Below, piece after piece: positions 1-8,662 of a stretch of DNA of 64,000 nucleotides. The DNA is from Saprospiraceae bacterium (GTDB lineage: Bacteria > Bacteroidota > Bacteroidia > Chitinophagales > Saprospiraceae): positions 62,001 to 126,000 of the forward strand of contig JALHRR010000011.1 in assembly GCA_022841345.1 (NCBI GenBank), written 5' to 3'. Both the position numbers and the translations under genes were made by a program. Under the pieces are notes generated by a model that did no database searches, was not told the DNA's origin, and saw nothing but the letters and a program-made list of their open reading frames with translations. Numbering within the stretch: the stretch's first letter is position 1; each line of letters starts with the position of its first letter.

Positions 1-387
1 ACAAATACGTAAATGATTCATATTACTTGGAGTAAGAAAATCAGCACCATTTGGGAATTGTTTAGTAGACCCTGGAACATCTGCTTCACTATTTTGAGCA
101 CGATAAAATCTAGAAACTGCAGCGTCATATAATACTTTAACTTCTGCTTCACGACCCTGTGCTTTCAGGCCAGCTGCAAGACACATAAGTTGATCGCGTG
201 TAAAGTTATTAGGATTATTTGAAGGAAACTCAACGGGATGACGAACCCCTTCACCATTGATAAGGTATTTTCTCATATCAGGAGCTTTAGGATGACCAAA
301 GCAAGCCATAAGACCTGCTAATCTAGCAGAATCCATATAATCTGAAGCGCCGCTATCTTTGGGAAGACCCTGAGAATCGAAAATCAT
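1..387 (-). CDS. Partial hypothetical virion/fibre-region protein (C-terminus off window)
   Basis: An open frame of 129 codons runs from an ATG at 387 to the left edge without a stop, so only the N-terminus is seen. It begins MIFDSQGLPKDSG. The ATG shares one base with the stop of the next gene (TAATG), which supports this start and places it as the distal end of the fibre operon. The visible part is mixed alpha/beta with no signal peptide or membrane segment. I do not recognise the family; a virion or fibre-associated role is inferred from position only. Confidence 0.6.
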   Translation of the reverse strand, partial: MIFDSQGLPKDSGASDYMDSARLAGLMACFGHPKAPDMRKYLINGEGVRHPVEFPSNNPNNFTRDQLMCLAAGLKAQGREAEVKVLYDAAVSRFYRAQNSEADVPGSTKQFPNGADFLTPSNMNHLRIC

Positions 388-896
388 TAGTATGCCGCCA
401 CTGATAACATACCGCCAGATAATGTATTGCCAGCAAATGTTGTAGGTAAAGTAGCATTGTAAGCGACGTTGTAAAATACGTGACCATAAATGTTTGAAGA
501 GAAAGGTCCAGCAGCACGCTCGATAGTAATAATGGCATTTGCGTGATGGCAAACGTAGTATTCTGTTTTAGCATTAAAAACTACAGGAGTCAAAAGATCA
601 AGAATAACAATTCGTCCACCTTCGGTGCCGTTCGTAGTATACTCAGCTGTCTGAGCCATTTTTGTGCTAGGAAAGTTGCCTGATCCGCTATAAACGCCCA
701 TAGTAATTTTAATACCAGCAGCATGAACGATTGGAGAAAACCAGATACCAACCTTAGTTACGATGGCTCTTTCACCATTATATACGCGATTAGCGTGGAA
801 ATCATTGGCACCAACAGCGACATTGGCAGCAATAGTTTGCTCCCAACCGGCTTTTTTAGATGTAAATGGAGCTTGTACTCCGATAATTTTAGACAT
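387..896 (-). CDS. Putative small virion/tail-fibre-associated protein
   Basis: 169 residues, rich in Gly, Ala, Thr and aromatic residues with a predicted all-beta look and no membrane segment or signal peptide. It begins MSKIIGVQAP. It lies in the run of adhesin genes downstream of the tape measure and baseplate genes and is joined to the next gene by a TAATG overlap. A receptor-binding or fibre-tip role is inferred from context; no family is recognised. Confidence 0.55.
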   Translation of the reverse strand: MSKIIGVQAPFTSKKAGWEQTIAANVAVGANDFHANRVYNGERAIVTKVGIWFSPIVHAAGIKITMGVYSGSGNFPSTKMAQTAEYTTNGTEGGRIVILDLLTPVVFNAKTEYYVCHHANAIITIERAAGPFSSNIYGHVFYNVAYNATLPTTFAGNTLSGGMLSVAAY

Positions 897-905
897 TTTT
901 AATCC

Positions 906-1376
906 TTAGTCAATGAAGCAATACAAAAGACAGCTTGTTGCGCCGCCAGCACTTGCCATAAATGGATATTTAGTAGCGGCAACTGTCCAATTGATTGGTA
1001 CGCCGACGCCTTTTTCGCTTGAAGCAAACGCAGTAACCGATGCACCACCGTAATAAACTGGGTTAGTACCTGGCGACGCAGTATCATAAGCAACTGCCGC
1101 ATCGCTTCTTCCTAGAGAAACTCCGTAAGAATGTAGGCCTGCTGCTCCTTGTCCAGAACAATATACTGCAACTGCTCTCAATGTTTTACCGACTGGAACT
1201 TGATAATCAACTCCGTCAGTAGTTCTAAAACTAGTACCGCGACCAGAAGTAGCATTCTGTGAAACTAGGATAATTCCGGTAGTACCAGAATAAAGCCTAG
1301 CGATTTCAGCTTCAGTGAAAACCAGTCCACCGACTGTCAACGACTTAATTGATGGGGGAAAACTTGTAATAGGCAT
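906..1376 (-). CDS. Putative small virion/tail-fibre-associated protein
   Basis: 156 residues starting MPITSFPPSIKSL, with a Gly/Ser/Ala/Tyr-rich beta pattern like the neighbouring 169-residue protein. The opening MPIT is shared with the 875-residue fibre protein two genes upstream, which hints at a shared short N-terminal signature in this cluster. Two Cys lie near the C-terminus (SCLLYCFID). Not recognised; a fibre or adhesin accessory role is inferred from position. Confidence 0.55.
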   Translation of the reverse strand: MPITSFPPSIKSLTVGGLVFTEAEIARLYSGTTGIILVSQNATSGRGTSFRTTDGVDYQVPVGKTLRAVAVYCSGQGAAGLHSYGVSLGRSDAAVAYDTASPGTNPVYYGGASVTAFASSEKGVGVPINWTVAATKYPFMASAGGATSCLLYCFID

Positions 1377-1386
1377 ATATTATTCC

Positions 1387-1725
1387 TTATTTAATTAAAG
1401 CGTTAACTTCGTCTTCTGTAAGACCAAGTGCAATGAGTTTAGCTTTACCAGCAGCAGCTTTAGTGGCTTTTTCAGCTTCAATATCGGCAGCAGACATATA
1501 ATTTGCGGCCTCATCAGATTCTTCATCTAATGCTTCCCAATATGCTACGATAGCGTCTTTTTCTTCTTGCGAAGGTTCTTCTAAGAAATGCAGTTTCAGC
1601 GTGGAATCAGCAGAAGATCCGCTATACTGTTCTCCAGCATTTGCTTGCATCCAAGCGTGAATAGTATTCAAGTCTAAATTGAATTCTTTCCATTCTAATT
1701 CGATTGTGTGTTTTGCGATACTCAT
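1387..1725 (-). CDS. Small acidic protein, possible tail-fibre assembly/chaperone type
   Basis: 112 residues and acidic: a short beta-like N-terminal half followed by a helical C-terminal half ending in KLIALGLTEDEVNALIK. A closing 'LxALGLTEDEV' helix is seen at the C-terminus of various small phage proteins coded beside fibres; that comparison is from memory. Lying directly downstream of the 875-residue fibre gene, it could be a fibre assembly chaperone. Function is inferred. Confidence 0.5.
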   Translation of the reverse strand: MSIAKHTIELEWKEFNLDLNTIHAWMQANAGEQYSGSSADSTLKLHFLEEPSQEEKDAIVAYWEALDEESDEAANYMSAADIEAEKATKAAAGKAKLIALGLTEDEVNALIK

Positions 1726-1735
1726 ATATCCTCTT

Positions 1736-4363
1736 TTAAGATTCTTTAACTCTTAACGTTCGTCTGTTTCCAAAACAATTCAGTACGCCACCGTTAGTTT
1801 TCCAGTAAAGATCTACTTTATGGAATCCAGGCGATACTGGAACTGTAAAATTATCATTGATTGTTGAAGCCGCATTAGTAGACAAAATGCCTTTTTCGGT
1901 TCCCACTGCTACTCCATTAACAAATACTTGCGTAAAATTATCTACAGCAGCAGTATTATAGATACTTGCAGCGTATGAAATATCTAAAAAATTACCCTTA
2001 ACATTAATCACTAACGACATATCTGGCATTGGTACAAATACGGTAGATGAAGTAGAAGGTGTAACTTGAATACCCTGAGCTTGAGACCAAGATTTCTGTG
2101 AATTTTGAGCATCTTTTACTGGAGTGAATTTTCTGCTATCTCTAGTAGAAGCATTTGGCTGTGGTAATGTATTCTGTAAATCTGCAGGATTGTTAAATTT
2201 AAATGCATGAATAGGAGTAATAATATCCCATTCTTCAGAACTCATAAAGTTACCACTTGCATTTGTAAATCTGATAGTATGTTTTCCTAATGCTAAACCA
2301 GTAATATAAAATCCACATCCAGGGAGTGCAGCACCATTAGGATTTAATGTGCTAGTTCCAGGAGTCCATGTTCCACCGCCAAAGGTAGCTCCAGCTCCAG
2401 TATAGTTAACTCCGTCAATTGCTACAGTTATAGCTGTGGCCCTATTAACATCCCTATCAAACATGTAAACAAATCCAGTTCCCCAGAAAGTTACTTCCAT
2501 GTAGTTAGTAGCGGTGCTGGTTTGAATATAATTTCCGCCAACAACATTAGTAAAATCTTGACCAGCAGCAAAAGTTCCAACATAGGAGATTTCTCTCTGA
2601 TTTGATTTTCTAATAGTTCCTTGCGATTGAGCTTGAATGCTTGCGCCAGAAGCTGCCGCAAAATCGGCAACTACATTATATTCAGCAAGTTCAACTGCGC
2701 CAGATGGAAGGGCCGGTTTTTTTGGTTGATATACTTTAAACTGCACAAATCCAGGAGACAAAGAAGCTCCAGTAGTATTAAACCTAATGGTGTGCGAACC
2801 ATAAGGTAATCCAGAAACGATCTTTTCCCATCTAGCAGTAGTGCTAGCAGTAGTAGATAAATTTCCTACGTTAACATTATCGACAAATACAGCGACCGTA
2901 TCGGTAGAACCGTTTGCTGTTTCAACACGTAAAACATCTAATCCAGTTCCAACCCAATGAAGAATTAAGGCGTTGGTTCCACCGTTAACTAAAAGTCGCA
3001 AAGTATCATATCCAGAAGCAAGAATCTGAGTTCCTTGAGAACCACTTAATTGCATACTTCCATCTTCAAGAACGCCAGCGCGAGAACCGGCTCCAGCTAA
3101 TGTGCTCCAGTCGTCGGATCTATTAGATCCAAATTCACGCCAATGTACAACTCTGGCTACTTCTTCGTTAGCGTGATTTGCAGCGGTTAAATTTAACTGT
3201 GAAGCATCAACGGCCTGAAAAGATCTGCCGATAGTACCGTCTGCATTTTGGTAAATTAACATTCTGCCGCCGCGTGTACCAGTAACTCCAGTATTGTAAG
3301 CAACAGCTGATTGAGCAGCAGTAGTGGCTTTCTTATCTTGATTATAAGAAATTCCAGGATTAACTTTAACTAAGCTAGAATCATTTAAGACTAAAAATCC
3401 ATAAAAGTTTAAATCATTTGATGCCGTATTATTTCTTACTCGAACAGTATGAACGCCCAAAGTAAGACCAGTAGCCAAAGTTACCATCTGATTGGCAGCA
3501 TAGTTTCTACCAACAAGAACACCACTAAGACTTGCAGGAAAAATGTCTGCGCTTTCAGCACCGCCATCAATCGAGTATACTGCGTTTCTAGTTGCATCGT
3601 CAAACGTGGTCAGTAAAATTACGCCAGTTCCATAAAATGTAAATTCTACGAAATCTGTAATATTAGCAGTAGAACGAATTAATGCGCCAGATGTACTATT
3701 AATTGGACTCCATCCACCTACAAATCTAATCTGCCCAAATGTGTCATTCAGAGATCCCCAAACGGCCTCATTTGCTGGGCCAACTTCTGTTTGAATTTGA
3801 TAGATAGACTGCACAATAAAAGGATCAAAGCCAATATTTGCTTTCAGATTCTGACTAATATCTACAATAGATGATCTATTAGAAATAGAACTATAGAACA
3901 GTCCTGCAGATGGCGCACCAGCTGTTGCTGTTGCTGTAAGTAAATTAGTAGTAGTATTAACAAATGCTTGAAAACCAGCACTTTGAGCTTCATAAACTTG
4001 TTGAAATCTGTTATCAATAAGGAATTCAGATTCAGCCTTAGACCCAAGCTTAAAGGCCTGAATATTCAGATCAACTACCATAGTAGTGTTCAAAGTTACC
4101 TGAGAAGACGTATTATTTGAATCAATTGCAGTAAAGATATAGTCGTTGGAAGCGCCTAATCTAAGGAGCTTACCGTCAACATACAAGAAAAAAGCATCAG
4201 TATTAGCCTGATCTACGCTAAAAGGCAGATTGATTACACTCTGAGAGGCCGTAGAGGTCTCATAATGGCTATTAATTACAGGCTGTCGCGTACTGAAAGG
4301 AAGGTCACTATTCGTGAACTTCTTTATGTTCGCTTTGCTGTTTATTGCTTGTGTAATTGGCAT
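1736..4363 (-). CDS. Tail fibre/adhesin with repeated jelly-roll-like domains
   Basis: 875 residues starting MPITQAINSK. It contains several copies of a beta-sandwich pattern in which 'F-x-GTG' is followed about 50-70 residues later by 'G-x-HT(V/I)R'. Examples are FTFYGTGV with GVHTVRV, ILHWVGTGL with GSHTIRF, and TFWGTGF with GKHTIRF. This is typical of galactose-binding-like modules on phage fibres. The C-terminal 120 residues (VTPSTSSTVFVPMPDMS onward) closely match the end of the upstream 1300-residue protein, so the two are tandem paralogues. Likely an extracellular receptor-binding structure. A TTGATATAAG box lies just upstream (4373-4382). Confidence 0.75.
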   Translation of the reverse strand: MPITQAINSKANIKKFTNSDLPFSTRQPVINSHYETSTASQSVINLPFSVDQANTDAFFLYVDGKLLRLGASNDYIFTAIDSNNTSSQVTLNTTMVVDLNIQAFKLGSKAESEFLIDNRFQQVYEAQSAGFQAFVNTTTNLLTATATAGAPSAGLFYSSISNRSSIVDISQNLKANIGFDPFIVQSIYQIQTEVGPANEAVWGSLNDTFGQIRFVGGWSPINSTSGALIRSTANITDFVEFTFYGTGVILLTTFDDATRNAVYSIDGGAESADIFPASLSGVLVGRNYAANQMVTLATGLTLGVHTVRVRNNTASNDLNFYGFLVLNDSSLVKVNPGISYNQDKKATTAAQSAVAYNTGVTGTRGGRMLIYQNADGTIGRSFQAVDASQLNLTAANHANEEVARVVHWREFGSNRSDDWSTLAGAGSRAGVLEDGSMQLSGSQGTQILASGYDTLRLLVNGGTNALILHWVGTGLDVLRVETANGSTDTVAVFVDNVNVGNLSTTASTTARWEKIVSGLPYGSHTIRFNTTGASLSPGFVQFKVYQPKKPALPSGAVELAEYNVVADFAAASGASIQAQSQGTIRKSNQREISYVGTFAAGQDFTNVVGGNYIQTSTATNYMEVTFWGTGFVYMFDRDVNRATAITVAIDGVNYTGAGATFGGGTWTPGTSTLNPNGAALPGCGFYITGLALGKHTIRFTNASGNFMSSEEWDIITPIHAFKFNNPADLQNTLPQPNASTRDSRKFTPVKDAQNSQKSWSQAQGIQVTPSTSSTVFVPMPDMSLVINVKGNFLDISYAASIYNTAAVDNFTQVFVNGVAVGTEKGILSTNAASTINDNFTVPVSPGFHKVDLYWKTNGGVLNCFGNRRTLRVKES

Positions 4364-4372
4364 GTTAAATCC

Positions 4373-4382
4373 CTTATATCAA
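4373..4382 (-). promoter_or_regulatory. TGATATAAG extended -10-like box before the 875-residue fibre gene
   Basis: Read on the minus strand the bases are TTGATATAAG, a TGnTATAA(T)-type extended -10. Normal -10 spacing would put the transcript start only about three bases before the ATG at 4363. The same word also supplies the AAGG of a Shine-Dalgarno sequence, so promoter function is uncertain. Confidence 0.35.
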
Positions 4383-4400
4383 ATAAGATTGTCGTTATCT

Positions 4401-7400
4401 TTAAAGCGCCTTAGCGGTCAAAACCCTGTTACTAAAGTTTGTTAAAGTTGCGCCATTTCCTCTCCAGTACCCATCGACCTTATGAACGCCAGGAGCTAGA
4501 TAGACTAGGGCAGGCCAGCTATAAAAGGCATCTATATTGGTTCCAGGACCAGAATTCACGCGCTCAGCTGAGAGAAAACCGTTAATAAATATAGCGGTTC
4601 CAGTTAAAGTGCCTGAACCGTTTCGGATATCAATATCCAATCTAATTTCAAACCATTCACCTGCAGATTTAATAGTTAAAGACATATCTGGGATTGGAAC
4701 GTATACAGAAGAAGAAGTAGAAGGAGTGGCCTGTACGCCTACTGCAATGCCTCTGAATTTTTGACTAGAAAGAGCGTCTTTTACTGGAGTGATCTTTCTA
4801 TTATCAGAGATAGCAGTAGATCCAACAGGTAAAGTATTCTGTAGATCAGCTACAAGCTCAGATTTACCAACATGAATTGGCATAATAATATCGAAAGCTT
4901 CAATGTTTAAAGACTGGCCAGCGTTATTGTTCAATACCCTGAATTTATATAAACCCAAAGGAAGGTTTCTAATAGCGATTCCACCTTCTACGGTTCCACC
5001 AGTGATTAAATTGGCGATACCAGTTGACGGAGTAAATCCAATACCGTAGTTAGACATAACAGCGGTTGGATAATTTGCAGTAGTTAAATTTACTAAAGAT
5101 CCACCAGTAGACAGGGATTGAAGTGACAATTGCGCGGACGTAGTAACGCCTGCTGCCTGACCCCTTGCTCTGTACTCGAATCCAGTTCCCCAGAAAGTGT
5201 ACTCAACGTAGGCATTTTGTCTGTCAGTATTTGGGATAAGTCCTGTTGGAGTACCATTTACATCAAAAGTAGCAGTCCAATCAACTGCTCCACCAGTTCC
5301 ATTTACGTAAATACCTTCTCTAGAGCTTGATTTTCTCATCACGCCAGTAGCGATTGTAAGAACGCCAGAAACAGTGTTAGCTACGTAATCGGCCATAATA
5401 TTATATGAGCCTAATTCTGTAGATCCAGAAGGAATGGAGGGTTTCTTAGGCTGATAAACAACAAATCTATTGATACCGATACCAGTACCAACTTGGTCCC
5501 TATTAAATCTAACAGTATGAGTTCCGTATGGTAAACCAGAAACAACTTTCAATTGTTTTAACTGATTCGCGATACCTGCAGCAGTTACCAAGATAGTTCC
5601 GATTGAAGTACCGTTCACAGATGTAGTAATAGTTCCAGAAGCTCCACCGTTATTTGTAGCAACAATATCCAAACCAGTACCAATGAAAGTGATGGTGGTG
5701 TAATCGCCAGATCCAACAGCAGCCAGTGTTTCACCGGCAGTATTTGCCAACGCAACGCTAGTAGTGCTCTGAAGAGTAGCGGTTCCGTCTTCTAAAGTAA
5801 AAGCTCTGCTAGAGCTAGAAGCTTGCAGTGTAGAAAAGTCATCTGATCTATTAGCGCCAAATTCTCTCCACATGTACACTCTTGAAACTTCTTCGTTAGC
5901 GTGATTTGCGGCAGTTAGGTTCAGTTGAGATCCAGCAGGATTTACTGCTTTACCAATAGTGCCGTCTGCTTTTTGGTAAACAACTACGTGTCCACCGCGA
6001 GTACCCAAAGTACCAGATTCAAAGGAAGAGTTATAGGCGATTGATTGCAGAGCAGAAAGAGAAAGTTTCTTTCCATTTGAATAAGACGCACCTGGGGTAA
6101 CTCGTAATCCAGAAGCTTCCGTTAAGATTTCAAATCCTGTAATACCAGTATTGCCGGTCGCATGGTATCTAAGTTTTACTGTATGAACACCAAGAGACAG
6201 ATTGGCAGCTACATTAATAGCTTGATTAGGTTTATAGTTTCTATTAAACAGAATCGCTGAAGTAGAAGCTCCAAGCAATACATTTGAACCTTCTGCTCCA
6301 CCGTCTACTGAAACACGAATATCGGTAGTATCAGATGCTAAAAAGAACAGTACATCAAGACCAGTACCGTAGAATGTGATTTCCATGAAATCGTTTACAT
6401 TTTGTCCGATTGCCCTGTCGTTACCGCTAGCAACGTAATTCCAGTTACCGGCGAACCTCATCTGACCAAAAAGATCGTTCAGGGTTCCAAACACTTGTTC
6501 GGTAGCAGGACCTACTTCATTTGGAATCAAGAATAGCTGTTGGATAGTCATACGTTCAGGACCCATTCTAACTTTAAGATCTTGAGAAAGATCTACGATA
6601 GCAGAACGTCCAGAAATAGTTGAATGAAACGTTCCACCAATAGGAGAACCAACGGTTGTGGTCGCATTCATTAATTGATTTTGAGCTACAAAAGCCTGGA
6701 AACCAACGCTTTGAATTTCTTGTAATGTGAAAACTGAATTAGAATTAGAAATAGAAGCATCAACAATTGCAGTTCTATAGAAAACTTCAACCGATAAATT
6801 GTAGCCACTGTAGTCTCTGTCCAATTTAATAACATTTGGACCTTCTTCAGTGAAGTAAGCGTCTGGAGTCAAAGTAACGTCGATAAATCTAGGGATCTTC
6901 TGACCGTTAATCCAAACTTCAACAGATGAAGCTGATGTTCCAGGTAATACTCCGACTGCAAAATTCCAGTTAAGAGTAAGAGCGGTTTTACCGCCCATTA
7001 AAGCAACAGTACAGTTAACTGGAGTTCCTACGCCATTTGTAAAGGCATAGGCAGAATTCATGATTCCGCCAGCTTGTGCTGAGTCTTGTTTTTGTAGAGA
7101 AGTTTTATATCTAAGAACGTTTACGATACCAGAACCAGAGGTTTTATTGGCATATAAACGAACATATAAAGCAGTGCCAGCAGCTTCTAAGAAAATACTA
7201 TCAATAGTATCAGTCTCAAGAGTAGGTCTAACTTTTACGTCAGTAAATGTAGTGCCATCATGGGAAGCATCAAATGCAACAACTGGAGCTACGTTAATAT
7301 CAAAGATATTATCGCCAGCTGCAGAAGTATCTTCATAGTCGAGTAAAATTTCAGAGAAAGGCTCTGCAGGGAAAGCGTCAGCAATAGAGTTACCGTCAAC

Positions 7401-8303
7401 ATCTAAGTTGTAGATATCTTTAGTGTGAACCGCCTGGGAAATAGTAACTTGTTCTGCCAAAGTAGGAGCAGCGTCAAAAGCATCAGTTGTAAAACTTGCC
7501 TGAGTAGCTACTGCAGTAATTCTTCGAGCTTGCGATCCAAAAATAACCATGTCACCGATCTTAACGGTGAAAGAAGCGTCAGCAGAAATATTAATGTTAG
7601 TTGTTGTAGTAGCCGCTGCGATGGTTTTTGACGCATCGTAGTTAAGAGTATACATTGCTTTTGCGGCATTATATGTTGCGGCATCAGTTTTACCCGCAGT
7701 AATATCTACGGCAGATTTACTATCGGCAGGACCTTCGTCAAAATTATCTTGGAAAGATGCTCTGAATTGCAATGCAATCAAATCATCGCCGGTTCCAGAT
7801 CCACTACCAGAACCAGAGGCTCCCAAACGGACAGATTGACCCGCATTAAGGGCCATACCATTTCGCCAGTAAACTCTTTGAGTACCGTCACCGGCATCAA
7901 CACGTTTAGCGATCAAGAAAATCTCTTGATTTGCAGAAGTAACTGCAGGAAGAGTAGAAGCAATATTCATTGCAGCAGTACCTGCGCCTCTATCGACGGT
8001 AGCATACCACATTTCATTATTATTTAAGTTGACATTTGCCATTCCAAGTGAGATAACTTGTGGAGCAGCGCCAGAAATTTTCTGGTTAATGGCAAGTTCA
8101 AGATTTTCAGTGAACTGGATTTGAGTACCAGTAAACGTGATAATGCCTCCGTTTTGGAGCATCACGTTACGATCTTCAAACAGTTTGGCAAGCTCAGCGT
8201 CAATTTTTGGTAAAATTGTATCTAAACTATCGTTTGCAGCAGATCCTACCATTGATAGGGCTGAACGATTAACCGACTGTCTTGTATCTAATTTTGTTGC
8301 CAT
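4401..8303 (-). CDS. Large tail fibre/adhesin, paralogue of the downstream fibre gene
   Basis: 1300 residues starting MATKLDTRQS. The N-terminal 500 residues are unique and end in a stretch with VEVWINGQKIPRF. From about residue 560 it parallels the 875-residue protein block by block: SVGFQAFV, SAIVDLSQDLK, NEVGPATEQVFGTLNDLFGQ, repeated 'F-GTG ... HTVR' beta-sandwich units, then VQATPSTSSSVYVPIPDMS at the end. This fits tandem gene duplication with a swapped N-terminal part. A virion surface role is inferred. A TGTGATATAAGG box sits right before the ATG. Confidence 0.75.
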   Translation of the reverse strand: MATKLDTRQSVNRSALSMVGSAANDSLDTILPKIDAELAKLFEDRNVMLQNGGIITFTGTQIQFTENLELAINQKISGAAPQVISLGMANVNLNNNEMWYATVDRGAGTAAMNIASTLPAVTSANQEIFLIAKRVDAGDGTQRVYWRNGMALNAGQSVRLGASGSGSGSGTGDDLIALQFRASFQDNFDEGPADSKSAVDITAGKTDAATYNAAKAMYTLNYDASKTIAAATTTTNINISADASFTVKIGDMVIFGSQARRITAVATQASFTTDAFDAAPTLAEQVTISQAVHTKDIYNLDVDGNSIADAFPAEPFSEILLDYEDTSAAGDNIFDINVAPVVAFDASHDGTTFTDVKVRPTLETDTIDSIFLEAAGTALYVRLYANKTSGSGIVNVLRYKTSLQKQDSAQAGGIMNSAYAFTNGVGTPVNCTVALMGGKTALTLNWNFAVGVLPGTSASSVEVWINGQKIPRFIDVTLTPDAYFTEEGPNVIKLDRDYSGYNLSVEVFYRTAIVDASISNSNSVFTLQEIQSVGFQAFVAQNQLMNATTTVGSPIGGTFHSTISGRSAIVDLSQDLKVRMGPERMTIQQLFLIPNEVGPATEQVFGTLNDLFGQMRFAGNWNYVASGNDRAIGQNVNDFMEITFYGTGLDVLFFLASDTTDIRVSVDGGAEGSNVLLGASTSAILFNRNYKPNQAINVAANLSLGVHTVKLRYHATGNTGITGFEILTEASGLRVTPGASYSNGKKLSLSALQSIAYNSSFESGTLGTRGGHVVVYQKADGTIGKAVNPAGSQLNLTAANHANEEVSRVYMWREFGANRSDDFSTLQASSSSRAFTLEDGTATLQSTTSVALANTAGETLAAVGSGDYTTITFIGTGLDIVATNNGGASGTITTSVNGTSIGTILVTAAGIANQLKQLKVVSGLPYGTHTVRFNRDQVGTGIGINRFVVYQPKKPSIPSGSTELGSYNIMADYVANTVSGVLTIATGVMRKSSSREGIYVNGTGGAVDWTATFDVNGTPTGLIPNTDRQNAYVEYTFWGTGFEYRARGQAAGVTTSAQLSLQSLSTGGSLVNLTTANYPTAVMSNYGIGFTPSTGIANLITGGTVEGGIAIRNLPLGLYKFRVLNNNAGQSLNIEAFDIIMPIHVGKSELVADLQNTLPVGSTAISDNRKITPVKDALSSQKFRGIAVGVQATPSTSSSVYVPIPDMSLTIKSAGEWFEIRLDIDIRNGSGTLTGTAIFINGFLSAERVNSGPGTNIDAFYSWPALVYLAPGVHKVDGYWRGNGATLTNFSNRVLTAKAL

Positions 8304-8311
8304 ACTTATTC

Positions 8312-8322
8312 CTTATATCACA
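8312..8322 (-). promoter_or_regulatory. TGTGATATAAG box before the 1300-residue fibre gene
   Basis: On the minus strand TGTGATATAAGG precedes the ATG at 8303. Read as an extended -10, transcription would start about two bases before the ATG. The AAGGA part can also serve as a ribosome binding site, so the two readings compete. Confidence 0.35.
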
Positions 8323-8324
8323 CC

Positions 8325-8660
8325 TTATGGGCCACGTTGGATTACGAAGTCAATGGCGTCACCGACGACTAAACCAAAAGTAAACTGGACCTGTGTCCTT
8401 GGAGGCGAACCTCCGACGTAGCTATAGTCCGCGACAGATTCTAAACGATCACCATTAAGATAGATCTGTAATTCAAGGCCTGTATACGTTCCGCTATCAG
8501 GCAAAGTGACATTGACTCCAGCGTTTACTGGACCTGTCATTTCGTTACTATTAGCAGGAGCACCAGAAACAATCGTCAGACGTTCGTCATAGATAGTAGG
8601 AGTTCCACTTTCGTCGAAACTCCTTGGTACACCTTTTACAAGCCTTAAAAACTTACCCAT
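8325..8660 (-). CDS. Small beta-rich virion protein sharing a module with the 900-residue fibre protein
   Basis: 111 residues starting MGKFLRLVKG. Its C-terminal half (YLNGDRLESVADYSYVGG ... VVGDAIDFVIQRG) matches in pattern a module near residue 740 of the 900-residue protein coded at 11496-14198 (YLNGQYLRLGVDWTEVG ... AVGDSLEFRISG). It is therefore a stand-alone copy of a fibre beta domain. No catalytic motif or membrane segment. A structural or fibre-joint role is inferred. Confidence 0.6.
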   Translation of the reverse strand: MGKFLRLVKGVPRSFDESGTPTIYDERLTIVSGAPANSNEMTGPVNAGVNVTLPDSGTYTGLELQIYLNGDRLESVADYSYVGGSPPRTQVQFTFGLVVGDAIDFVIQRGP

Positions 8661-8662
8661 TA

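Noticed and set aside
4373-8322. T4 late-type TATAAATA promoters
   Set aside because: The recurrent box is TGATATAA, which fits an extended -10, and not TATAAATA; a T4-like late sigma is not supported here.
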